A DNA stretch of 64,000 nt from Salinimicrobium sp. TH3 (GTDB taxonomy: Bacteria; Bacteroidota; Bacteroidia; Flavobacteriales; Flavobacteriaceae): NCBI RefSeq assembly GCF_026676115.1, contig NZ_JAPONB010000011.1, positions 57,040 through 121,039 on the forward strand, in the 5' to 3' direction. Position numbers and translations under genes: made by a program. This document shows positions 8,137 through 17,613 of the stretch, in pieces (the stretch's first letter is position 1; each line of letters opens with the position of its first letter). The notes under the pieces are model-generated. The model saw nothing but the letters and a program-made list of their open reading frames with translations, had not been told where the DNA came from and ran no database searches.

Positions 8137-9169
8137 TCACTCTTCGTTCATCCTGGCTCTGTTGCGCAGCCTCTATGATCCTTATGACATCACGGGCCTG
8201 TTCTGGTTTAACGGCTAAGGCTTCACCTGCCGTGATCGCATTATAAAGATTCTGGTAAATTACCGTGTAGTTTCCGCGTTCACTCTCGATTAAATTTTCT
8301 TCTTGTACGGTTTTCAGTTTTCCCCAGATATTCTTGGGCTCCACTCCCCATTCCGAAGTGTCTATAGGTCTTTTTCCCTCTTTAAGAGCTTCTTCCTGTA
8401 CATCTGTGCCAAACTTTACAAAGCTCCCTTTGGTCCCAAAAACCTGGAATGTAGGTCCTTTATCTTTGACCAGCATTCCTGCCTTTAAGGTGACCTTGAG
8501 GTTAGGGTAGAAGAGCAGGAGTTCAAAAGCATCGGGTACTGTCGCACCTTCCCGCTGTGTCCTTATATCGGCAAAAACTTCTTTTGGGTTGCCAAACAGG
8601 TTTAGCGCCTGGTCGATGAGGTGACTGCCCAGGTCGTAGAGAATTCCGCTGCCGGGATTTTCTTTTTCTTCTTTCCAGCCGGGTTTAACTTCATTCCTAA
8701 ACCGGTCGAAATGGGCTTCATATTCCACTACCATTCCTAAAAGGCCATTTTTAACGACCTTTTTTACCGTTTGGAAATCACTGTCCCACCGGCGGTTGTG
8801 ATTTACACTAAGAACTAACTTTTTTTGATGAGCCAGCTCAATAAGGTTATTGGCCTCTCTTGAATGTGGTGTAAAGGGTTTTTCAACCATTACATTTTTT
8901 TTCGCTTCAAGAGCCAGTTTTGCAAAGGTGTAATGCAGGTGATTAGGTAAAACCAGAACGACAAGATCGATATCTGGATCTTCAATGATTGCTGAATATT
9001 CTTTTACCACTTTTACCTGCGGAAAGTCTTTTTTGGCAGCTTTGATGTTTTTGGGGCTGGAGGTGAGGATCTTGGTGACATTAAATCCTTTAATGCTGGA
9101 GAGGATAGGGGCATTGTAGATGCTTCCACCGGAACCATAGCCGGCAAAGGCAGTATTTACCTGCTTCAT
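8123..9169 (-). CDS. Gfo/Idh/MocA family NAD(P)-dependent oxidoreductase
   Basis: 348 aa. N-terminal Rossmann fold with GYGSGG, the family MVEKPFT motif (Lys of EKP), and SVNHNRRWDSDF leading into the C-terminal alpha/beta domain. Members oxidise or reduce sugars, inositols or related compounds; the substrate here cannot be told. The start is the ATG at 9169 (MKQVNTAFAGYG), since the frame upstream has only a TTG. It is convergent with the symporter gene, with a 14-bp overlap of 3' ends. Confidence 0.9.
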   Translation of the reverse strand: MKQVNTAFAGYGSGGSIYNAPILSSIKGFNVTKILTSSPKNIKAAKKDFPQVKVVKEYSAIIEDPDIDLVVLVLPNHLHYTFAKLALEAKKNVMVEKPFTPHSREANNLIELAHQKKLVLSVNHNRRWDSDFQTVKKVVKNGLLGMVVEYEAHFDRFRNEVKPGWKEEKENPGSGILYDLGSHLIDQALNLFGNPKEVFADIRTQREGATVPDAFELLLFYPNLKVTLKAGMLVKDKGPTFQVFGTKGSFVKFGTDVQEEALKEGKRPIDTSEWGVEPKNIWGKLKTVQEENLIESERGNYTVIYQNLYNAITAGEALAVKPEQARDVIRIIEAAQQSQDERRVITFG

Positions 9170-9231
9170 TTTTATTTTCAAGGTAGAAATTTCCGCAGAA
9201 TATTACCCCTTAAAAATGGTATTTTTAGAAC

Positions 9232-9687
9232 CTATTTTTCAGTTTCCTTTGTTTCTTCTACTCCTCTTAAAAAGAACTGTCGCACGGGCTCCAGCTTTTT
9301 AATTTTCAAGATGCATTGCGAGCTTAGTGGTTTCCTGCAAAACTGAATGACCTGGTCATAAGTTTGTGCTTTGAGATAATCCTGTTGATTTATGGAAGAG
9401 GTCACTACAACAATATATACCTGGGCCTGCGGCGGATTCTTCTTTAGTTTATTCAGGAATTTCCAGCCGTCCAGAACAGGCATATTAAGATCCAGGAAAA
9501 TGAGAAAATGCTTGTCGGACCTGTCATTTTTCTGAAGATAATCCAGAGCCTCCTTTCCGTTATAACACAATACGGGAGGATGTTCAATATGAGAGGACTT
9601 GAGGCTGTTTTTATGCAAAAGGGTAACCACCTTGTCATCATCTACTACCAGTACTTCTAACTGGCCTGCGTTACCTGACTTCAACAT
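9232..9687 (-). CDS. single-domain response regulator
   Basis: 151 aa receiver domain without an output domain. Acidic pocket DDD at 16-18, phospho-acceptor Asp66 in FLDLNMPVLDGW, switch Thr in VVVTSS and the conserved Lys in CRKPLS. Its start lies inside the 3' end of the multi-PAS sensor (17-bp overlap), so the two are translationally coupled and very likely partners. Being a lone receiver, it must act through a protein partner or a further phosphotransfer. Confidence 0.93.
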   Translation of the reverse strand: MLKSGNAGQLEVLVVDDDKVVTLLHKNSLKSSHIEHPPVLCYNGKEALDYLQKNDRSDKHFLIFLDLNMPVLDGWKFLNKLKKNPPQAQVYIVVVTSSINQQDYLKAQTYDQVIQFCRKPLSSQCILKIKKLEPVRQFFLRGVEETKETEK

Positions 9688-12424
9688 TAATCTTTTCAGT
9701 TTTTTCTACAATATTTCGAATGATGCTGTCCAGCTCATTTGCCGAATCTTTTATGTGAAACAGGATCTCTTCTTGTGACATATCTTCAAAAACCTCTTCA
9801 TCCAGCAGGTGAAGCAGGCCTTTTATTCGTGCCAAAGGAGCCCTCACCACATGTGATTGTTCCCAGGCGATCTCTTTTAAAACCTTATTTTGACTCTGTA
9901 TTTTTCGAAGTAATTTCCTTGAATTGGTTACGTCCAGCACCGCACCTATCATTCTTGTCGCTTTTTTGTTTTCATCTCTAAGAATATAGCCCCGGTCTGT
10001 AATATGGGCAATCTTACCATCGGCTTTTACGATGCGATATTCCAGTTTCCATTTATCGACTTCAGGATCTTCTATGGCGCAGGCCAGGGAGCGTTGAACT
10101 TTTTCTCTGTCCTCATCGGGTACTTTGGTGAGCCAGAAAGAATGTACCGAGGTAGCTTCATTGGTGTCATAACCAAAGATCTTTTTATAACCTTTGCTTC
10201 GCGTCACCGAATCTGTAGCAATATCCCAGTCCCAAATCATTTCATTGGTAGCTTTCATAGCCATTTTAAAGCGCTTATTCGCAATCTTTAAAGCCTCTCT
10301 TTTTGCGGTAATTTCTGAAATATCACTTGTGGCGCCAATAAGCCTTAGGGCTTTGCCGGTATGGTCGCGTAGAATATATCCGCGATCTACAACCCTGGCA
10401 TAAGTACCATCTGCTTTTCTAAAGCGGTATTCTGTCTTGATAAAATCTTCATCGGGATTGGAAATAATTTCAGCAAGTTTCTTTTTTTCAACAGGCTTAT
10501 CTTCGGGATGTATATTAATTTTCCAGAAATCCCTCCTGTTAACAACATCTGCAGGGTAACCGAATAGCTCATGAGGGCCCCGGTGAAAACGGGTAACATC
10601 ATTGCTGGTAAGATCCCAATCGTAGATTAGATCCTGCGTGGCGGTTGCTGCAAGTTGGTACCTTTCATTTATGTGTTCAATTTCACGTGCCTGTTCAATA
10701 ACTGTAGTGATATCCCTGGAATTGGCAACTATACCTTTAACCGCCGAATCATTCATAAGATTAGTGGCCGTGGTCTGTACCCAGCGATACTCTCCTTGTT
10801 TATTTCTAAACCTAAAAGGAGAGATCCTTACCTGCTTTTTGTCTTTAAGTTGGTAAAACTGTTTCTTAACCCTTTCCCAGTCATCACAATGGATGAAATG
10901 GTAGGCATTTTTTCCTATAAGTTCTTTTGGATCAAATCCCAGGATGGATTTGTAATTTTCACTTACAAAGGAGTAATAACCATCAATATCTAGAATACCA
11001 ATAAGATCTGATCCCTCCTGGACCATAGATCTGAATTTTTGCTCACTAAGTTTAAGTTCTTCCTCTCTTTTCTTTACTTTTTTCAAAGCAGCATTTTTCT
11101 CGAAGGCATTGGTGAGGTTCTGGGTAAGGCTTTTGAGAAAACTAATTTCTTCTTCTTTCCAAATACGCTGAACAGAACAATCGTCAAAACCCACAAAACC
11201 TGAGAGGTTTTCCTCCACAAAAATTGGAAGCAATAACATGGACTTTATTTGCTGCTCCAGGAAAATATCTTTTAATGTGCCGGGAGCCAGCTCTTCCAAT
11301 GTAGCATTAAAGGGAAGATTCTTAATTAGGGGTGCTGTGATCTCCTCAACTTTTTTAATTGGCATATTCTGCATCTCCTGGTTGTCGATCTGCGGAATGG
11401 CTCTTTCACTGCACCATTCCACTTTCTGACTAATGAGGATCTCTCCTGTTTCGGGATGGGTATCGGCACCAAAATAATACATTCTGTCTGCTTCAATTGT
11501 TTCGGCTATGACGCCAAAAGTTTCATGAAGAACCTCGTTATTGATCTCATTTTCGAGGAGCGAACTTACAAATGCAGCGTTGACCTCCAGGAAACGACTT
11601 TTTTCTATAATTACTTTTTCACTCTGCTTGAGCTGGGTAACATCTTTGGCAATCCCATGAACCTCCACAACCTTCCCCTCGAGGAACATTGGCATTAAAA
11701 GAATTTTAAGGACCACGGTTTTTCCTCCGGCCGAAATGAAATCGGCTTCAAAGGAAGTGATTTGACCACCCACTGCCTTATAAAAATGATCCAGGATGAG
11801 CTGCTTGTTATAAGGGGCGCAAAATGGTAAGAAACTGGAGTTTATTAATTCTTCGGAAGTTAGTTCTGCTAATTTTAAGAGGCTGTCGTTGGCATGTAAA
11901 AAATTACCTTTCAGATCGAGCCTGTAAAGACCATCTGGGTTTTCCCTAATAAAATTCTTGAACTGTTGCCTGTTAGCGTTCAGCTCTTCCTCAATTTCCC
12001 GATCGCGTTTTTTACGTTTGTTTTCCAGAGTAACATCCTGGGTAGTATGGAGAATAGCCACTACTTTTCCCGCTTCATTTTTTACCGGTACATTTTGAGA
12101 GGTGAAATAGCGTTCTTCAAACTTTCCAGTTATCTTATTTTTAATATCGTAGCGAAGATCTTTGGCTGCTGCTTTTTTTCCGGTCTGCATTACTTTCTCC
12201 AGTGCGAGGTTGAAATGATCATGACCGTATTCTTTGAGATCGGGATTGGGAGGGAAAGCTTCTTTGCTGTTTTTGTTTATAAGTTCTTCTCTTGTAGTAT
12301 CGGTCAACTCAAGATAGGCCGGGTTTACTTCAACAACTGTAAACGCTCCGGAATCTTCGGGTCTTAACACCAGGCAGGCAAATGGAATAGCTTCAAAAAT
12401 TTCTTTCCAGCAGTTTTCTCTCAT
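9671..12424 (-). CDS. multi-PAS/GAF sensor protein with HisKA-type H-box but no ATPase domain
   Basis: 917 aa, no membrane segment, so cytoplasmic. In order: PAS (about 10-130), PAS (150-275), GAF (285-450, with LLLPIFVEENLSGFVGFD), PAS (465-585), two similar PAS domains (590-710 and 715-840, both with IYDWD/IWDWD and YGY/FGYD cores) and a final helical segment (845-917) carrying EQSHVVRAPLARIKGL, a HisKA dimerisation/phospho-acceptor box. The protein stops there: no N, G1 or G2 boxes of a HATPase_c domain exist before the stop or in the downstream gene. It may be phosphorylated by another kinase, act as a phosphatase, or signal by binding the overlapping response regulator. The ligand is unknown. 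Confidence 0.88.
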   Translation of the reverse strand: MRENCWKEIFEAIPFACLVLRPEDSGAFTVVEVNPAYLELTDTTREELINKNSKEAFPPNPDLKEYGHDHFNLALEKVMQTGKKAAAKDLRYDIKNKITGKFEERYFTSQNVPVKNEAGKVVAILHTTQDVTLENKRKKRDREIEEELNANRQQFKNFIRENPDGLYRLDLKGNFLHANDSLLKLAELTSEELINSSFLPFCAPYNKQLILDHFYKAVGGQITSFEADFISAGGKTVVLKILLMPMFLEGKVVEVHGIAKDVTQLKQSEKVIIEKSRFLEVNAAFVSSLLENEINNEVLHETFGVIAETIEADRMYYFGADTHPETGEILISQKVEWCSERAIPQIDNQEMQNMPIKKVEEITAPLIKNLPFNATLEELAPGTLKDIFLEQQIKSMLLLPIFVEENLSGFVGFDDCSVQRIWKEEEISFLKSLTQNLTNAFEKNAALKKVKKREEELKLSEQKFRSMVQEGSDLIGILDIDGYYSFVSENYKSILGFDPKELIGKNAYHFIHCDDWERVKKQFYQLKDKKQVRISPFRFRNKQGEYRWVQTTATNLMNDSAVKGIVANSRDITTVIEQAREIEHINERYQLAATATQDLIYDWDLTSNDVTRFHRGPHELFGYPADVVNRRDFWKINIHPEDKPVEKKKLAEIISNPDEDFIKTEYRFRKADGTYARVVDRGYILRDHTGKALRLIGATSDISEITAKREALKIANKRFKMAMKATNEMIWDWDIATDSVTRSKGYKKIFGYDTNEATSVHSFWLTKVPDEDREKVQRSLACAIEDPEVDKWKLEYRIVKADGKIAHITDRGYILRDENKKATRMIGAVLDVTNSRKLLRKIQSQNKVLKEIAWEQSHVVRAPLARIKGLLHLLDEEVFEDMSQEEILFHIKDSANELDSIIRNIVEKTEKINVEVR

Positions 12425-12657
12425 TGTAGGGGATATGAAAAATAAAACCTGCCTTTGGCTTAATATTTTGTTAAAGGCACAACAAATATAAACAAAAAAT
12501 TATCTCTGTAGCTATTGACAATTACCAAGTTAGCCCTTTAGGCGACAAAATTATCCCCTTTAACTGGCAAAAATTAAAGTTTGTGTAAGAATATTCTTTC
12601 ATTTATTGAAGTAATGAAGTATAAGCACATTTTCTATTTTAACAAATTTGTTCCCAA

Positions 12658-13098
12658 TCAGTGTTTTACAGGTACCAGCAGTACTGGAATACCGAGATCA
12701 TCAATAAGATCCTGCCCTAAACTGCCTACAAACATTTGATAAAAGAAATTCTTTTTATGGTGCCCCGCAATAACAATATCTGCATTAATTTTTTGAACCT
12801 CCTTTTTAATCATTTTTGCTGTAGATCCCTCCAATTGTACAGCCTCGGCTTCAATATTTTTTTGTCGTAGATCTTCTGCTAAACGTTTAACAAGAGCACC
12901 TTCTACTTTACGTTTTTCTACCCTTTTGTCCTGTGCAAATTGAGGACCTGCTTCAAGACCCAGGAAGTCATCGGGATCGGGTTCGCTAACGTGAAGGATC
13001 CATATCTTGGATCCAAAGGCTTGTGCTAATTCTTCGGCTTTGGCTAATAAACGATCGGCATTTTTCTCAAGGTTGATCGCAACAAGGATCTTTTTCAT
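12658..13098 (-). CDS. universal stress protein, UspA family
   Basis: 146 aa single Usp domain. The ATP-binding pattern G-x2-G-x9-G-S is represented by AGHHKKNFFYQMFVGSLGQ near the C-terminus, with beta strand MKKILVAINLE at the start. It probably binds nucleotide and acts in stress survival; no partner is visible. The 233-bp upstream region before the PAS gene is AT-rich with no gene. Confidence 0.92.
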   Translation of the reverse strand: MKKILVAINLEKNADRLLAKAEELAQAFGSKIWILHVSEPDPDDFLGLEAGPQFAQDKRVEKRKVEGALVKRLAEDLRQKNIEAEAVQLEGSTAKMIKKEVQKINADIVIAGHHKKNFFYQMFVGSLGQDLIDDLGIPVLLVPVKH

Positions 13099-13173
13099 AT
13101 TGGTTTGGATTAGGAAAATAAAGTTAGGGAAAATACTCGGTTTTTAAAAGTATCCACAGCTCCGGAATAATTA

Positions 13174-13198
13174 AAACCGGCCCAAAAGGGTCCGGTTT
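13174..13198 (-). terminator. intrinsic terminator of the S9 peptidase gene
   Basis: AAACCGGCCC, AAAA loop, GGG-T-CCGGTTT, with one bulged base. On the minus strand it runs into TTTT. It lies 20 bp past the stop codon. Confidence 0.65.
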
Positions 13199-13217
13199 CC
13201 TGTCATTTTTGAGGGGT

Positions 13218-15581
13218 TTAATCGATTAAGGTTTCATTGAATAATTTTAGTATCCTTTTATACTCATCGGTCCAGCTACTGGGCTGTGTGAAACCGTGAT
13301 CCTCTACAGGATATACTGCCATTTCCCAATTGTCTTTCTCCAGTTCTATCAGCCTTTGAGCCAGCCTCACCACGTCCTGGAAATGGACGTTGATATCAAT
13401 CATTCCGTGCGCGATCAAAAGATTTCCTTCTAAACCTTCAGCAAAATATATAGGGGAGGAGCGCCTGTAGGCTATAGGATCATTAACCGGTTCATTAAGT
13501 ATGTTTGAGGTGTAGCCATGGTTGTAGTGGGCCCAATCTGTAACCGAACGTAAGGCTGCCCCAGATTCAAATGTTTCGGCTTCAGTAAACATAGCCATCA
13601 GGGTGATGAAGCCACCATAACTGCCGCCATAAATCCCCACTTTTTCGGGATCTACACCATGTTCAGCAATAAGGTATTTTACCCCGTCCACCTGGTCGCT
13701 GAGGTCTTTGCCGCCCATATGCCTGTAGATACCCGTGCGCCAGTCCCTGCCGTAGCCGGCACTTCCGCGGTAATCAATATCGAGTACCGTGTAACCGAGA
13801 TCTGTGAGCAGGTTGTGAAACATATATTCCCTAAAATAACTTGACCACCATTTATGCACATTTTGAAGATAGCCTGCCCCGTGAACAAAAATAACGGCAG
13901 CACCATTGTTTGCCTCCTGCGTGGGTTTGTATAACCTGGCGGGTACCATTGCACCATCTTCAGCTTTAAATTTCACAAGTTGAGGATCCCTCCAGTTGTA
14001 ACTCTTAAATTCCGGAGATTGGCCCGATGTTACCTGCTTTGGCTGAGCTCCAGCCGAAGTTTCCTTGACGTAAAGCTCCCACGGTTTATTGGAATAGGAA
14101 TATCTTATAGCCATGTATTTTTCATCGGGCGATAGGTTGACCTCGTTATTTCCCGTGAGGCTGGTGAGCTGCTGCATCTTGCCGCCGCGCACAGGCATTT
14201 TGTAAAAGTGCCTCTCGCCAGAATGAACTTTTGAGGTCGTCAAATAAAAAGTTTTTCCATCATTTGAAAGTATTGGATCAAACACTTCAAATTCTCCATG
14301 AGTGAGCTGTTTCTTTTTTCCAGAGTTGACGTTAAGAAGGTAAAGATGGGAATAGCCGCTCTCTTCACTTTGGAAATAAATGGTCTCATTGTCATGTAAC
14401 CAGCCAATATCGCCTCCACTCCAGGAATAGCCGATTCCGGGACCTGCGATCCATGCTTCGTCCCTCTGTCTGTCCAGGGATTTCAATTCTCCTGTTTCAA
14501 GATCCAGCCTTGCAATCCAACGATCCTTATTGTCCTGGGAACGAATTACCATAACCGCTTTCTTTCCGTCATGGGAAAACCACGGGCCATAGGAATATAC
14601 GTCCCGTACTTCCTCTGGCCATACCTTGTCGGGGTAATCCATGACATAATCGGGAAGATCTTTGATTCCGGGTAAATTCCCGGTCTTAACCTGGTAAACC
14701 GTATCTGTTTCAAGATTATAGATCATGGCTTCCATTGTAGATTGCCCGGCTCCTACTTTGGTTCGTGCAGGCAGGTTCACGGTATAACCTGAGAGATCTG
14801 TATAGTCAGGCACACCTGTATCCTTTGCATCTGTGCTGGAGATCAATTGGAAAGTGACGTAATTTCCCGTTGGTGATACCTTTAGGTTTCGCAACTGTTT
14901 GCCGCCGGTGTAAAATGAAAAAGGTTTAGGCCCGGCAGTAAGGTCACGATAACTTTTTTGTGCTTCCTTATTGTCATGACGTTTTCTTACTTCTTCGAGA
15001 AGTTCAAAATTTTCATCTTGTAGCCATTGCTCTTGTGCAGAAAGTTCCTTTTCTTTCTTTTCTTCTTTAGTGCCCGAATTTATATTTGTTAGTTTTTTAA
15101 TACCACCAGATTCGAGGTCAAAAACAAATGCATTGTCGCCAAGAATAAAGCTAAGGCGGGTTTCGTCATTTAAGAACTGTGGATTCGAAATACTACCATT
15201 TAATTCGAGAAGTTTTATTTTTTCCTGCTTCTCGAGGTTATAAAGGTAAAGTTCTCCATGGCGCGTGTAGACCTTCATGTTACGTGCTTTATTAAAATCG
15301 CCCGAGTTTGGGGGCAGCTTATTCTCCTCCTGCCATGAAACTTTTTCTATTTGTTTCGGGTTTTGAATACTTACCCTGTAAAGTGAGTCTGAAGGATTAT
15401 TGTCGGGATTGTAGTCAAAGTAAATGAAGTTACTGTTAGGTCCCCACGTAATGTTCGAAGGGAATGTTCCCATCCAGGAAGGATCCTGCATTATTTTTTC
15501 TACCGTTAGATCTGATGTTTGGGCGTGAATAACCTGAAGGCTAAAAAAAGCCAGAATGAAGAGAAAATACTTGTTAATCAT
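13218..15581 (-). CDS. exported S9 family prolyl-oligopeptidase/dipeptidyl-peptidase
   Basis: 787 aa from ATG 15581, chosen because MINKYFLFILAFFSLQVIHAQ is a signal peptide cleaved after Ala-Gln type residues; upstream codons would precede it awkwardly. Residues about 40-500 form the beta-propeller of DPP IV-like enzymes with repeated strand patterns (for example WSHDGKKAV, LSNDGKTFYLTTS). The C-terminal alpha/beta hydrolase has the nucleophile elbow GGSYGGF (Ser near 655), Asp in MIDINVHF and His in EDHGF. It likely trims peptides in the periplasm or at the cell surface. It is followed by a terminator, so it is a single-gene unit. Confidence 0.93.
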   Translation of the reverse strand: MINKYFLFILAFFSLQVIHAQTSDLTVEKIMQDPSWMGTFPSNITWGPNSNFIYFDYNPDNNPSDSLYRVSIQNPKQIEKVSWQEENKLPPNSGDFNKARNMKVYTRHGELYLYNLEKQEKIKLLELNGSISNPQFLNDETRLSFILGDNAFVFDLESGGIKKLTNINSGTKEEKKEKELSAQEQWLQDENFELLEEVRKRHDNKEAQKSYRDLTAGPKPFSFYTGGKQLRNLKVSPTGNYVTFQLISSTDAKDTGVPDYTDLSGYTVNLPARTKVGAGQSTMEAMIYNLETDTVYQVKTGNLPGIKDLPDYVMDYPDKVWPEEVRDVYSYGPWFSHDGKKAVMVIRSQDNKDRWIARLDLETGELKSLDRQRDEAWIAGPGIGYSWSGGDIGWLHDNETIYFQSEESGYSHLYLLNVNSGKKKQLTHGEFEVFDPILSNDGKTFYLTTSKVHSGERHFYKMPVRGGKMQQLTSLTGNNEVNLSPDEKYMAIRYSYSNKPWELYVKETSAGAQPKQVTSGQSPEFKSYNWRDPQLVKFKAEDGAMVPARLYKPTQEANNGAAVIFVHGAGYLQNVHKWWSSYFREYMFHNLLTDLGYTVLDIDYRGSAGYGRDWRTGIYRHMGGKDLSDQVDGVKYLIAEHGVDPEKVGIYGGSYGGFITLMAMFTEAETFESGAALRSVTDWAHYNHGYTSNILNEPVNDPIAYRRSSPIYFAEGLEGNLLIAHGMIDINVHFQDVVRLAQRLIELEKDNWEMAVYPVEDHGFTQPSSWTDEYKRILKLFNETLID

Positions 15582-15638
15582 AATAAGTGTTGGAATAGGA
15601 ACGGCAATATAAAAAATCCTCAGGAAAGGGATAAACAT

Positions 15639-15671
15639 AAAAGCACCCTTGCCTGGGCTAAGGGTGCTTTT
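15639..15671 (-). terminator. intrinsic terminator of the DUF2383-like gene
   Basis: Perfect 12-bp arms AAAAGCACCCTT/AAGGGTGCTTTT around a 9-nt loop, 34 bp past the stop on the minus strand. Confidence 0.8.
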
Positions 15672-15704
15672 ATTATGGCAGACTTTATAATATAAAGCAG
15701 GTTT

Positions 15705-16181
15705 CTATGAATTACTGGGAATCTCGTCTAATTCTTCTTCTTTTGGTACCACGTATCCAAGCAAAGTTTTGAGGGATTTAAGTTCAAAGAGCCAGTTCTC
15801 AATATGTGCCTTGTGCCTAATCAAGACTTCACGGCATGAGCCGTCATGAATTCGGCAAAGTGCTTCCTGGTATTTTAGTAGACTATTTTTATTTGCTTTT
15901 AATGCTTTTTTAATGCATTTCATCTTATTTTCCTGGCAATTACTTTCCGTTTTTCTCGGGTAAGAAACGGAAGGGATAAAAGGTTTTTTTCCACTGAAAA
16001 AGTAAATTTCTTCACTTATTTCTATTGCGAATTGAGAGCGGCGGGAAGCCAGTTTTTGAAAATAAGATTTTAGAGAAGCCTCTTCCAAAGCCTCTGTGAA
16101 TTTGCGTAACCGTTTTGAACTTTTGAAATTATCTTCCAGAAGTTGTCGCAATGTTAGTTCTCTTACCGCCTCATTACTCAT
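15705..16181 (-). CDS. ferritin-like four-helix protein, DUF2383 (PA2169)-like
   Basis: 158 aa, all-helical and charged. The order LRQLLEDNFKSSKRLRKFTEAL, LKSYFQKLASRRSQFAIEI, then LLKYQEALCRIHDG and IRHKAHIENW follows the PA2169/DUF2383 layout of an antiparallel helical bundle. Family members are stress-induced and of unknown biochemistry. The neighbour upstream is another ferritin-like stress protein (DUF892), supporting a shared stress role. Four cysteines are present, unusual for the family. Assignment is by pattern only. Confidence 0.6.
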   Translation of the reverse strand: MSNEAVRELTLRQLLEDNFKSSKRLRKFTEALEEASLKSYFQKLASRRSQFAIEISEEIYFFSGKKPFIPSVSYPRKTESNCQENKMKCIKKALKANKNSLLKYQEALCRIHDGSCREVLIRHKAHIENWLFELKSLKTLLGYVVPKEEELDEIPSNS

Positions 16182-16346
16182 GACATTCTTACATTAATTT
16201 TTGTTCTTATTAGGAGACATTAAATTAAGGAATTTACTCAAACGTTTTCGTTAAAAAAGGAGGCTTAACTCTTATTTGGCATTTGAAGAAAAACCTGACA
16301 AAAAGTTTCATAAATTTTTCTTTTTTGTCCCTTATTTTTAAGCAAA

Positions 16347-16433
16347 AAGAGGCTGTCTTAAAGTATATTTTTAACGTAAGTTCCTGAAACAAATCTGAAC
16401 AACGTTGAGAATAATTTTTTAAGACAGCCTCTT
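16347..16433 (-). terminator. long inverted repeat, probable terminator of the DUF892 gene
   Basis: 16-bp perfect arms AAGAGGCTGTCTTAAA (16347-16362) and its complement (16418-16433) separated by 55 nt. On the minus strand it begins 22 nt after the DUF892 stop and ends in TTTTT. The long loop is unusual for an intrinsic terminator, so a small mobile-element remnant is an alternative. Confidence 0.5.
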
Positions 16434-16454
16434 GAAAAGAAATTACCTAAACAG

Positions 16455-16940
16455 TTAGGATTTAGCCTTTTTGTTTAAGCGGTCTTCGGCCATATCTGTA
16501 AGAAGATTATCGGCTTTATATTCTTCATCCAGCGTTTTTTGAAGTTTATCGGCAATGTCATCGTGGCCCAGTTCTTTTGCATAACGCACAGCTGTACCAT
16601 AACCTGAGATCTCATAATGCTCCACCCGCTGGGCTTCTGCGATTAGACCTGCATCGCGCACATCTTTTTCGGTATCCTCTTTAAGAAAAGACTCTGCCTC
16701 CTTTACCAGACCTTCCATGGCCTTGCATTTTTCGCCGGTTGGTTTTATGCCAAGCTTTTCTGTAATCTCCTCAAGACGCTTTACATGCCCTTTAGTTTCT
16801 TTGAGATGATTTTCAAAAGCTTTTTTCAGTTTATCGTCTGTAGCGTGCTTCTGCATTTTAGGAAGTGCTTCCACCAGTTGATTTTCAGCGCTGTACAAAT
16901 CCTTTAATTGATGTTCAAATAGATCTTTTAAATTTTTCAT
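16455..16940 (-). CDS. DUF892 (YciE/YciF) ferritin-like protein
   Basis: 161 aa. The start MKNLKDLFEHQLKDLYSAENQL and the internal HLKETKGHVKRLEEI and AQRVEHYEISGYGTA are hallmarks of PF05974. These are diiron-type four-helix bundles induced by stress in many bacteria. Glu and His residues in the helices are appropriately spaced for a metal site. No partner catalase is nearby. It is probably monocistronic, ending at the long hairpin downstream. Confidence 0.9.
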   Translation of the reverse strand: MKNLKDLFEHQLKDLYSAENQLVEALPKMQKHATDDKLKKAFENHLKETKGHVKRLEEITEKLGIKPTGEKCKAMEGLVKEAESFLKEDTEKDVRDAGLIAEAQRVEHYEISGYGTAVRYAKELGHDDIADKLQKTLDEEYKADNLLTDMAEDRLNKKAKS

Positions 16941-17097
16941 TTTTCTTATTTTTATTGTTTTTAATAAATGTATATACCATTACACTCTATACCAGTTAAA
17001 TGAGTTATAAATCTTTGTTGGTTTTTTACTAAAGAAGTAGTGGAAGGAGGCTTCCGGAACACTTATTTTCTTACTAACTTCGCAATAAACCCCGTAC

Positions 17098-17613
17098 ATG
17101 TTCAAAATTCAAGAATACATTCGCGACATAAAAAATTTTCCGAAACAAGGGATCGTCTATAAGGATATCACTCCTCTCCTCGAAAACCCTGTTGCCACCC
17201 GAAAAACACTGGATGCTTTTTTGTCATTTTTGGAAGGTCATCACATTGATAAAGTGGTGGGCATTGAATCCCGGGGCTTCTTTTTTGCAACGCTTTTAGC
17301 GCAGGAATTGAATGCAGGTTTCGTCCCTATAAGAAAGCCGGGAAAATTGCCGTTTGACACACATCGCGAAAGTTATTCTCTGGAATATGGAGAAGATATT
17401 CTTGAAATTCACAGTGATGCAATTCAAGAAGGGGAAAAAGTGCTGGTACACGATGATGTTTTGGCAACGGGAGGAACTGCGGCTGCAGCATGTAAACTGG
17501 TTGAAAAGCTTGGAGGTGAAATAGTGCAGTGTAACTTCCTTATGGACCTGTCGTTCCTGAACGGAAAGGAAAAAATAAGCTCCTATAAAGTAGTGTCACT
17601 AATTAGTTATTAG
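17098..17613 (+). CDS. apt: adenine phosphoribosyltransferase
   Basis: 171 aa. Converts adenine plus PRPP to AMP in purine salvage. The PRPP loop is LVHDDVLATGGTA, and the family segment GIESRGFFFATLLAQEL is present. Full usual length. A TAACTTCG element (a TTCG variant of the -7 box) lies about 20 nt before the ATG. The last codons and the stop already belong to a degenerate 7-nt repeat array that extends downstream. Confidence 0.96.
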   Translation: MFKIQEYIRDIKNFPKQGIVYKDITPLLENPVATRKTLDAFLSFLEGHHIDKVVGIESRGFFFATLLAQELNAGFVPIRKPGKLPFDTHRESYSLEYGEDILEIHSDAIQEGEKVLVHDDVLATGGTAAAACKLVEKLGGEIVQCNFLMDLSFLNGKEKISSYKVVSLISY

